Origin: Holacanthus passer
Taxonomy: Eukaryota > Chordata > Actinopteri > Pomacanthidae
Length of the DNA stretch: 64,000 nucleotides
Assembly: GCA_025331565.1 (NCBI GenBank)
Contig: JAFREQ010000030.1
Coordinates: forward strand, 5,580,001 to 5,644,000
Direction: 5' to 3'
The translations under genes were made by a program, and so were the position numbers. Below the pieces are notes generated by a model. That model was given only the letters and a program-made list of their open reading frames with translations, made no database searches and had not been told where the DNA came from. How positions within the stretch are numbered: the first letter of the stretch is position 1; each line of letters begins with the position of its first letter. Positions 14,831 to 26,800 of this stretch are shown piece after piece.

Positions 14831-17800
14831 GTACATGCTTACACGATCACACAGTCCATGGCTTTGACTTTTTCTCCACCTCACATTCCACCTCATCAGT
14901 CCCTTTTGTTAAGAAAGCGGAAAAAGGGCACAGTCACATTCTAAACCTGCTTCTCTGCTAAATGTTTGGTTGCCGGTCCATCATCCATCCCTCCCCGTGT
15001 GTCTTTCAGTGCTAGTTGTAAATTCAGCAGGATTTTTTTTGTCCTGAGCAGCATGTGTGGGGGTCCAAACAGCTGGGCCTGCTGCAAGTTTCGTGCTGTC
15101 GCAGCAGCAGAAGTTATGGTATGAATGCAGAAACACGGCAGCCTAAGAAAAATCTTCTTCAGAGGACTCAGAGTTGGAGGGGATCTGGAGACAGAACATG
15201 AATCTGGATCATGACCTGTGTAGCACTGACTCTCTCTCTCTCCCGGTGTCCTCTAACTCTCCGGCCAAGTGGAACCAGGTAAAGCAGAAGACAGGAGTTC
15301 AATAGAGAAGTGAATGCAGATTGACAGATGGACAGAGGGAACTGGATCTGGGGAAGGATGTATCAGGAAGGGCCATTGGGGATTTGAGTGTGTGTGTGTG
15401 TATGTGTCTAGATGTCTCCATACTAGACGTCTTGAAGCCCCACCAGGCTGTTTGCTCACTTAGCTCCCCAGGGTCTTTTACATCCCTTGGCCATCAGATA
15501 CAGACACAACTGATGTCTCTTCTCTTTCCTTTAATTATTTTCCTTTCTGGACTTCCACCCCCCTACGCATGCACGCATATGCACACACATTTTTCTTCAC
15601 CTCCTCTCCATCTCTGATTACTGTAGGAAACAGTTTGCTGCAGTGCTGTACAGTATGTCTGCTAGCCCTCTGCATCTCTCCTATGCTTTGCTTTTACTTT
15701 CTCTCTAATCCCTCTCTTGAATGATTTATTTGAAGGGTGAAACTGGGTAAACACAATAGGGCCGACACACTCATCTACACCCCCTGACCTCTGCTGCATC
15801 TCTCGCTCTCTCCCCGCCTTTCTCTTTTCCTGCTTTGTCTCTATCTTCTCTCTTTCTCTCCATCCTCCCTCGTTCACTTTCTTTCCGCCTGCACCTTCGG
15901 CTCCAATGTCAGCTCTTCTCTTCTCGCCGTATTCGTGTCGCCATGCTTTATGAATAAATCGGAGCTCGTTTGACTCCAGTGAACCCCGCAGCTCACCGTG
16001 CCGCCGTTGCTCCGCGCCCTTGGGACCACAGAGGTGTTGACAGGCTTTGATTTTCAGAATATTTGTGAAACGCTCGTGTGGATTTGGGATTACGTGCATA
16101 TGAAGGGTGTCACCCCTATAATTTTGAGCATCAACTTTGATAGAAAAGGATCTTACCTGATGTTCCCTAGTCAGAATACAAAGTAAATAATTTATTATTT
16201 GTCCACAGGAGTCTATACAATAAACCAACTGAAAAAAGTTGTACAGCAAATGAAGCATATTGATTTTTTTCTGAGAGTAAAATAAAAACAGTGAGATCAA
16301 TTTCATGCATTAAGGTTGGAGCTTGTGTCAGGATGTGGCTAGACTAGCTTAGCACAAAAACTGGAAGCTGGGGCAAATAGCTATCCCAGCTCTGTCCTAA
16401 GCAGTGTTGCAGTGATGCATTACTGAGCAACATGTTACAGTAATGTGGTCACTTTCACTAATGAGTAGTGTAATGTAGTCTATGGAAATTCAACATACAT
16501 TACAATTAATAATCCCACTCAGTGTATTGACTGGTCCAGGATATGTTAGCACCAGACTAATCATGTCATGGCAGTAGTTCCCAAACTTTTTCTGCAGGGC
16601 CCCCCTTTGGAAGATAAAAATATTTTCAGGCCCTCCTACCTATATGCACCTGCACAAACACACTCTCACACACGTCCTTTGCTTGCGAACCCCTATAGAA
16701 TTTTTTTGAAACATTTTCTGTAATAATTAGGACAGAACTGGAACTTTAGTTATTGACATCTCAATGAAAGATAAATAAGGAGCACATCACACATCTCTAA
16801 TTTTATATCTAACAGTATTCAGTGCTTTCAATAGATTTTCCCAAAATTGCCTCTCTGCACCGAAATGACGAGTTACCAACTCTCTGGGAATAAACAAAAA
16901 CCTGCACATAGAGATATGCCCCGTCATATTTTCTTGTCTTTGTTTTGCCAGTTGTGAGGTTTGGTTTAGATTTATCGTCTGCTTTACGTTTACCTGGAGG
17001 TTCTATCTCAAACTTCTCCATGCTTTGCTGGCATTCATGGCAAAATGCATAGTTTGCTTACATCTAGCCTCGCCCAGCAGGGTTGCCAGGTCTGTGTTTT
17101 TTCCATGGATTTGGGCTACTTTTTAAGTGTTTCTGTGGGATGATTTATTTTTTTGTCCGCTGGTTGGTTAAACTTATTTTGCATGCAAATTACATTAATA
17201 ATATCTATAAATACTGACAGTATTCATATAGTATTCGTATATAGTATTCAATACAGTGTTACTGACATTCAGGTGTTTCTTCTGAGCTGAAAGGTGTGTG
17301 AACACTGGAGTGCTACATGCAGTCACTGAGGCTAAGCTAGCTGTTGGTGAATACATCCACACTGCAAGATGCCTGCTTGTTAATACAAAATGTCTTGCTT
17401 TATATGTTCACAAAATCTTTCAACAATTGGGGAAAAAACACACTTTCTTCCTGGGAGTTAGATGAGAAGATTGATACCACTATCACATTTTTTACATCAA
17501 GTATGAAGCTAGAGCCAGAAGGCGATTAGATTAGCTCAGCATAAAAAGTGGATGCAGGGAAAACAGTAAGCCTTGTCATGTTCAATAATACACATACCAC
17601 CTAATAAACCTGAAGCTCACATATTAACATTTTGTATCTTGTTTGTTTGACCCATTCACAAACTGAAACGTGAAAAGGACAAGTTGGGGTTTCAGGATGT
17701 GTTTTATCCAGTGAAGATTGAAGTTGGTGCTGCAAGATGGCGGCACAGTGCTGCTCTGCTGCTGCTTTATGAGCAATTGCTTGTTATGCCATGGTATTTT

Positions 17801-20800
17801 CTGGACATAACCCCTTGTGAAACCACAAATTGCCATTTTTACATTTTCCTTCGTGTACATAAAGTAAATGATGCACACCATATTAATTAGTGTGCTGTAG
17901 AGGTGCTGGTTGGTGTAACTTTGGAAAGAGCCAGGCTAGCTGTGTTTATGCTAAGCTAAGCTAATTACCTCCTAGCTCCTGCTCTATAGCTAACTGATAT
18001 TCCTATGTCACTCTTGGAAAGATAGCACAAAAGTACATTTCCCTAATTGCTGAACTTTAAAAACTATAAAACTAAACCTGTTTTCCTCTTCCCTCCTCAG
18101 ATGCAGATACTTGACAAGTTCCCAATTGAGGGAGGGCAGAAAGACCCAAAGAAGAGGATCATCCCATTTCTCCCAGGTAATAGCTTGCGCCAGAGCTCCA
18201 GTTATCTGAACAGGCTCCCATATTAATAATGTATGGCTGGCACTAGCGCAGCGTCAATATGAGCTGGTTACTGATGCCTGCCTGTGCTGCATGTGTGTGT
18301 CTGTGTGTGCATGTATGTATAGATGTGTGTGTTACTGTGTAACTGCTGACAAGGCGCTATCTGTGACTTTCAAATCTCAGCTGTGTGTGCATGCCTGTCT
18401 GTGTGTGTGATTTTTCTTTTGGACATTTTTGTATCCATTAAAATTTCTAACAGCTTCTAACTGAGGTTATGATTATGCATGCATTTGATCATTTGATTAC
18501 ATGGATATGCAGTGTGTGTGTATGTGTGTCCTAGTGTTAATTGGAGTCATGCCACACATGCTCATCTCTCTTGCTATAAGTTGTTGCCTGACATTCAGGC
18601 TCATGACGACCTACAGTACAGTGAGGCAGTGATCGATGATGGTGTTTGTGGCAGTTCCCTGTCCGGGGCAGAAGGGCTGACAGTGATTTTGCTAATCACA
18701 CTGATGACTTGTGTGTGAGTGTGTGTGTCTGTGTACACCTGGATGTTTACATGCAGATTTCTGTACATTAATTTGTGCTTAGAGAGTGAATTCCTCCTGG
18801 TTTTCGTCCAGTTTATTTTACTAAATGCTCTGTTTAAGCCCTGTGGCAAACACATGGTTCCAGCATTTACAGTGCACTCTATCTCCCCTCAAGCCCTCCT
18901 CCTCCTCTGAGTCTTTCACTCTCTTGCTGGCACACACTCACAAACAAAACCAATTTGGAAACCAACCAAACATCCACCTGCCTCTTATCTATGAAAGCAG
19001 TGGCCCCAGATGCAAACATTATTGACTACGTTTGTTTGAGGACGTTGGTTTCTGGACAAACTCCTCTGCCCTTGCTGTGTGACACTTACAGAATTCAATA
19101 CACCGCAGGGCAGTAATTCAAATAAAGGTGGGCTCTTCAGTTAAAGCAAAAAAAAAAAAGCAGATAAAGCAAAAATACACACATGGCATACACATTAGAA
19201 ATCAATGTAAACAATATGAAACAATGTAATGTTGCTGTTGTTAGATGTGGGGCTGAACTGAAATGTGTAACACCGCATATTATTGAAAACTGTCAAGTGC
19301 CACAGGCTGAATTCTGAAAATCAACTTTTTCCCCCCCCAAATATTGAATAAAACAAATGAATAGATTGGTTTTGGACTGTTGATTGGACAAAACCTAGCA
19401 GTTTGAGTATGTCAGCTTGGGCTTTCTGAAATCTTGATGGGAAGCTTTCAGTATTATAACATTTTATATACCAAATGATTAAGCGATTAATTGAGGAAAG
19501 GATTGTTAAATTAATTGATAATATAAGTGAACCTAAGATCCATAATTTCAAACCCCAATGGTAAAAACTTCTCTTTGACGGTGGTTAAAATTAAAAAATT
19601 GTTTTGCATGGATTGTCAGTTGTTGGAACCTGGTGAACCTGGTGAATATGTAAAAAGATCATTATGTTTATTCTTGATCATATTGCAAGTACATTTCTGT
19701 AAATAGTACCTCCAAATGAGCTGATTATGCAAGAAACACTCTCATCATTTTACACTTCTGAAACAGGATGCGGTGCATACATTTTGACTTAAGGAACGAG
19801 GTGGAGTGACTGTAATGTTCCCTGTGAATGGGATGAGAGGAGGGCCTAAAATACATGACCCATGAGTGTATAAATCCTATTTGTTATTTGGAAATTAATG
19901 TCATGGGCAGAGGTCATGGAACCCATAGGAGGACAGCTGGGGCCTTGAGTGTGGGACTGAGATTTCTTTTTGCCGTGAAGGATCACCAGTGTACATTACT
20001 GACATCTCCTGGTCAGCCAGGGTTTTACATGAAGTAGTCAGCACGACACATTCAGCTTAAAACGATTGTATTTTCAGGGAGGACTGTATGCATGTGTCAT
20101 ACATTCTCTGTCTATCTCCTTTTAATTTCATCCATCATCCCGTGTCATGTTTCCTCTATTTTCCTTCACCTACTCCCTCCTCCCCCAATTATGATTTTTT
20201 TCTTTCTCCTTCTCCTCCCCTCCAGGCAAAATCCTGTTCCGGAGGAGTCATGTGCGAGACGTGGCCATGAAGCGGCTGCGTTTCATCGACGACTACTGCA
20301 GGGTAAAAAGGCCTTACAGACAACTTCCTTCAGTTCCCCGTTTGACTCTGGGGAATGTCCCCCAGCCTGTGAAGGGTCAAAGGTCACGGCCCATACTGTT
20401 CTTTCACATGCTTTAAACATGGGACATGAGACATGAGTTTACAGAGAGTCCTCGCAGTGAGGATATAAGATAAGATAAGATAAACCTCTATTCGTCTCAT
20501 AGTGGGGAAATTCACAATATGTGTAACTGAGCTATTCTGAGGCATCTGAAGAGTCTGTAATGTGCTCTGACACTTTCTGAGGCTATGAAGGATTTGGCTT
20601 GGTGGGGAAATATTATGATCTTTTGCTCCTACAGTTCAAGGGTTGTTTATTTTTATGTGTGCCACAGTCAGAGAAGCAGGCGACCTAGTTGTACATCAAA
20701 CTTGTCAGTCACTTCACTGCAGACTTTGAGCTCTTCCATTATTTCAAAGTCCCACTCACTAACGACATTATCCCCTCATTTGATACCCTTAGGGAAAAAG

Positions 20801-23800
20801 GTTCTCTTCCAAATTAAAGTCCCCGTCCCGAAAGAGAAAAAAAACCTTGAAAGCCTTTCGTCATTGTCTAATTCAAGGGAGCCTGGCCTTATCACTTCCT
20901 GTTCTCTCTGTTATTAGTTTTTTTATTTATCCTGGATTCAGATCCTTTCCTTCGTCATGGCCTCCCTACTTCCTTCCTTCCTCTTGGCACAAAGCCACAC
21001 TCGCAGTGGGGAGAGGGTGCATTAAATCAAATCTGGGTTCTCATGTTTGTCTCTGTACACACAATTAGTGAGCAGTATTGCTGGCCTGTATTAGGAAAGG
21101 TTAGCCACGGTATCAGCTCAGTAATTGGGACCAAAAGAAGTTTAAAAACCAAAAGCTATTACATACATCTGAAATTAACCTGATCCTTAGCTCAGCACAG
21201 GCAAAGGCTTCCTCATTACCCAAATAACCTGGAGCGCTCTAATGTTTACAGTTGCAATAGCGAGTCTAGTTTTTTGCCCAGCACTGGAGTGTGCCGCACT
21301 GTTTACTTCCTACATCCTGTTTATGAGGCAAACAACAGAGAGGAAGAGTAATTACCCAGTATTCTCAAAGGATCTGCTCTCCAGAGATTGTGGGATGTCC
21401 AGCCTGCAGTGGGTGCACAGCGAGATAGGGCCTCTTCAATCACAACCACAAGGCTCTTTCAATAATATAGTATCCGATGAATGAAATATGAACGTACCTC
21501 AAACTGTGCCTATTTAAATGAAAAGCCTATGGTGTACATATGTCGTCGCATATCTTCGCGGTTCAGCACCCTGGTACTGTACATGAGCTATACCTTTGGT
21601 GGGAGCTGGCCAGATCATTAAATATAGATGGTTAGTCAGACATATGATCCTCTCTTTGACTGTAGTGTGGCTTTGTGAATGAACATACAGGAAGAGAACA
21701 GTGGAGGAAGGATGGTTCATTGCTCTGAGATAGAATTATTTTCCAAAAAGCTAAAAGTCTGTATGATTCACCTTGATTATATTGAGGGGAATCATACAGG
21801 CCTCAGTGGTAATGCAATTGCTCCAAAAACCAAGAACAACAAAGTAATATAAAATTTTAAAGCTGCCATAGTTGATTTATTAGTTTACGGCTTTGCCTCT
21901 TGGGGGCAGTGGAACAAACTGTAAATGCATCATTGACATATTATCGTCTTGCACAGTTGTGCGCTGTTTTGGAGCCCACTAACTTCTGAGAAACTATCTG
22001 GCTCTTTCGCTCCTGCTGTTTTCTTCGTGAGAGGTTAACTTTGCTTTTTGGTGCTTGGCAGAGAGCATGCAGTGGGTCAGAGCCCCCCCCCCCCCCAAAA
22101 AACAGTTGTTTGCTGCATCTAGAAATGAGGTTGTTGAGAGGCCAAAACAATTAGCTCTAAAGATGCTACAAGTCTTCATAAAGCCAGTGGGAGTTGGGTG
22201 ATAATTCACTTTGTCACTTTGAATGATGTGTTTTAATTTACACAGTCATTTGATTCACTATTAATATCAAACATATTGATCAGTGCAACTTAAAGATACT
22301 TTAAACTTTAAACTTTAAATTTAAAAAAGATACTAATGTCAATTGTAGGCTGCCATCTCTTATAATTGGGGTGAGTCATTCTAATCCAATACACTTGCCA
22401 AATTCAAATAGTTCCTCATGTCCACTAGCTGTCTGTGGTGAGTGTGTTGTGAGTGTGTTTGTACACAGCTCTGTCTCTGTAAACAGGAAGCAAAGTCTAG
22501 TCAGTCAGCAACAGGTGGCCTTCGTGCTCATGCAAAGAATGTGATGACAACACAACGTGTTAACATTGGTGAGGCTTTCCAACAGTGGAGAGACCTTTAA
22601 GATCTGAAAGGCATGAAGACAGATGCAGAGGTTGCTCTGTTTCTGCTTGATAGGTGGGTAACATTACTGTTGCTATGTTTTGCTAATGTAATGTTTGTGA
22701 TGGTTGTTCAGTTACTTGCCCACAGACATCAGACTTCTTTCTAGTTTGCCATTATATGCTGTTATTGTGATAATCAAAGAGAAACTGTCTCGTCCTCCTT
22801 GCATGTTAGCTGTGCATCCGTGAGTTTGGGGGATGTAGCTTCTGAAAGAGCAGTGAAGGGAGGGGTGTTTTTGTTTGGGTGTTGAGTTCAAATATCAGCA
22901 GTCCTTCTCCCGAATGACTCATCCCACCTTTAAACCCCCCTGTTCTCTCTTTGTCTTTCTCCTTAGGCACTGGTGCGACTTCCCCCTCAGATTTCTCAGA
23001 GTGAGGAGGTGCTGCGCTTCTTTGAGACAAAAGCTGAGGACGTCAACCCCCCAGTGGAGTGAGTGTCACATACTATACTGTGCATGCCCACACCAAACAC
23101 ATGTACACATACTGTATGTATAGACTAATCCGCCATCTGATTTATGTGTCAGCTCTTTAGTGACAACATCATTATCAATGTGTGGACCGTTGGTAACCGG
23201 TTTTGGTGGCATTTTCATTTTGATGACTCTTCTCTATCTGTGCTACTGTTACACTATGCTTTGGCATGTTATAAGTAAACATTTTAAGGGTTTTATTTTT
23301 TTTAAGGGTTTTATCAGGAAAATAAAACAAGGAGTGAACATGCTATAAATCACCAGGAGACACATCTGATGTTTTCTGCTTGTGGTCCTGTTCTATTCAC
23401 CAAATGGTGGTGTCTTTCAACAACTGACTTGAGAGAATTATGAGAAAGGGAATTCAATGTGCCACTATCCTGCCATTGTGACTAGGGGGCACTGTTCGAC
23501 ACAAGATGTGCGGTGTAATTTTAAACCCTAGCTGATACAATTTTTCTGAGTTTGCTAGCTTTTGACTATATTTCAACCAACTTGCAATCCATCTACTAAT
23601 ATATAATATAATACGATAAACCTCTGAAACATGATATTGTAAAAGAGGAATTGTTAATTGTCTCTTGCTAAGGATTTCTTTCAGATGAACTAAAAGCAGA
23701 CAAAGACCACACAGCACCACTAGCTCATTATGGTGATTTGTAAATGAAAATTTAGTTGAGTGAAATACTGGACTAAATTTGGTTGCAAATTAATCTTTTT

Positions 23801-26800
23801 TTTTTAGATTTTATAGTTTTGATTATATATATATATATAGCAGGTTGTACAATATCTTTTCGGCAAAAGCTGCACAAAAACAGCTAGAAAATTAAGATTC
23901 TTTAGTTAAATTTGAGCACCTACAGCACAGGTTGTACAAATGAGATGACACCACAGTAATAATGGCTTGTTTACTTTTGCCTACCAACTGGATTAGTCTA
24001 TACAGACGCAGATGAATGCACACACAGATGCCCACGCATGCATACAGTATGTAAACTTGCTCACACTAATTGCATGCACAACATGCAAACATGATGTTGG
24101 CAATGAATTAAATCTCTTTGTCGACTGATAATTCTACTCACAGCTGCTCAGATGGTGTTGATACACATAGCAGATGTGCTTGACACACCTGTGCATCATG
24201 TCATGAATTTCAGCATCTTTTGCATGTCATTGTTTCACATATCGTCTCAAAAATACAGCATGATTGTACCGTGGCTAAGCTCATTACCTCTCTGTCTGTT
24301 CCCACTTTCTCGTCTATTCCCAAATCAGCTCTTTCTCTCCGAGTTCGTTAAAACCTCCTACCAGGCCAGGCGCGGGGGGGCACAGAGAGTTGATGGATGT
24401 GAGAGTGGGAGGAGGAGAATGACTTGTTTCATAGCAGGAGATAGCCCCTTTGGGTAGTTTTTAATTAGAGAACACGCTCTCCTCTCCAAACCTCAAATGC
24501 CAGTATTGCACTATTCATTTGTAATGTGTTCCTATATGCACCGAGACAGCTGCACCCGAGGCACTGCAACCGAGTACTCTTGTTAGACCCAGGCTATGTC
24601 TTTTTTTGTATTTTAATTACTTTTCTCAGTCCTCTCCTCTCCTCTCCTCTTCTTCTCTCTGCTGTTGATATGTAGTCTAGAGTTTAGGAAAGAAGCAGAG
24701 CTAGAAAGATTTAGTGACCTCTGCCTGCCTGTGTTTTTCAGCACAGTGTAATAGGGTATCTCGCTACATCTTCCTCCATCCTGTGATTCTTTCCATCTAA
24801 CTTGGCCTCATAAATTCAAGTTCGTTTAATTGACGCGACAGCTCAAGGTTACAAACACCAACGCCAGCGCAATCATTCTTTGATCAACAGCTCCCGTTTC
24901 CTCGCTGTCCATACAGCTTTCCATCTCGCCTGTGTTCTCATTTGTCTTTTACTGTCTCTCTGTCTCTCCCCACCTCTCATTTGACTTATGCCCTTCATCT
25001 CTTCAAATCTTTTTTTCTTTTTCTTTATAGGCATCGTTCTCTCTCTTCTTTGTCCCACTCTTTTTCTCTGTCCTGTATATGCCAGTCTATTTGATGCATA
25101 AAGAAATAGCATCGATCTTCTTGTCAGAGATGAAACTGTACATGAGTGTACACACTGCACTCACTACACAGTCTGTTAGCCCCCATCTGTGATACACACT
25201 GTGGTGCACAGACTAATTTTATGTCCACTAAAATTAAACAGATGTTACACAGGAGTTGCATATCATTCAAGGAAGTTCCCCACATGGCCTACAGGGGTCC
25301 TGATAGTGATAAGAGACACAATCAAACAGCCCTAATTGAATCATGTAGGAGGAAAAAGAGAGAAGTCCAAGGGTTGACCCTTGGGGAACTCCACAGGTCA
25401 GAGGAGCACCATCAGATACTTTGTCAGCAAGTGATATGAAGAACTTGTTGTGAGATAGTGCTGTATCAGATATCCAAACCTACTATCTCCAACAAGCAGA
25501 GCTTGATTTAAGCAGCACTTAAATCCAGAAGAAGTTAACTGCAACTTAATACCAAGATGTCATTTATGACTCTAAGGAGAGGACTTTATCAATTTGTGAT
25601 AGGTCTGTAGCAGGATCTAGACCAGTTTTTTCAGAAAAGATTGAATATAGTTGACTTTAAAATAACATGAGACACATCAAAAGAAAAGGGAATAAATACT
25701 ATTAAAGACAAAAATGCCTAACTGTATGTAAAGTAGTTAAAATGACCTCCAACTTTACACTGATGTGAGTTTTCACAGCAACATTAGTAAGTAACAGAGC
25801 TCCAAAGAGACCGAATATGCTGTGCCCATAGGAAGTGCATCAGTTTAAAAGATATAATATTTAACATGTCAAGAGGAACAATCTTGAAAAATCACAACAG
25901 GGTTTGTCAAAGACTGACAGTCACAAGCCAAAGCTAAATAACAGACATATGACAGATGCTGTACTGTATATAAAGCATAAATAGTTTGAAAATACTGTTA
26001 ATGGAACTCCACAACATTCAGACATGACTGAAAAAGACTGAAAGACTCAAAATTAATTTTATTCCCTGATGCTCTTTTTTTTTTTTTTTTAAATTTTGCT
26101 TTTCCAAAAACTATACATATCTCTTCCTCTGCTTTGACAGTATAGAATCAAAATAGATAAGTGCATTTTACATTTAGAAGAACAAAAAACATCCAGTCTC
26201 GCAGCATGCATAATTACATTCCATCGTCAATACATGTCTATAATCACATATAGACATATGTGCGCCACATATACTGTTACATGGAGAAAAACTGTAAATT
26301 GTATCATATGCTGTACAGATTGTGAAGCCCCTTGAGGCAAATTTGTGATTTCTGATATTGGGATATATAAATAAAATTGACTTGATTAGCTAAATAAAAG
26401 GGGATATCAGAAAACAATTTGATGTTCTCTGTGAGTTGCATCCTGACTCTCGTTTGTGTTCCCGATGCCTGACATTTGTGTGCACACAGCTTACAACTGT
26501 AACAAATCATAATATTATATTGTCTTCCTGTGTTTTGATGCGGTTCACTTTCATGAGCAGTGATCTGTAATGATGTGTTCACATGAAGATGTGTTGCTGT
26601 GTCCCTGCAGGCTTTCACTCTTTCTTAATTAAATTAAATTAAATTTAATTTAATTTATATAGCGCCAAGACACAACAGAAGTTTTCTCAGGGCACTTTTC
26701 ATATAGAGCAGTTATAGACCATACTCTTTATAATATTTAAAGTACTGAGAAAACTACTGAGGGGGCTTGAACTGCCTGCTTGCTGTTTAAAAAAAGATGG

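Larger units (their letters stand above)
883..18100 (+). other. sh3pxd2a: 17.2-kb intron between PX exons
   Basis: Starts GTAATC and ends in a pyrimidine tract and CAG. No coding exon was recognised inside. It contains the repeats, microsatellites, pyrimidine tracts, hAT-like fragment and inverted-repeat element listed separately. The rest (for example 1270-3680, 3850-5130, 5620-9930, 11200-14780) shows only AT-rich non-coding sequence with chance open frames in which I see no further structure. Confidence 0.85.
20303..22966 (+). other. sh3pxd2a: 2.7-kb intron
   Basis: It holds a minus-strand LINE 3' tail at 20465-20518, a probable repeat at 21860-22210 with a 14-C run, and otherwise non-coding sequence. 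Confidence 0.85.

Noticed and set aside
15662..16306. 214-codon minus-strand open frame
   Set aside because: Its Arg/Lys/Glu-rich product is what a CT tract gives when read backwards. No family match; kept only as a CpG cluster.
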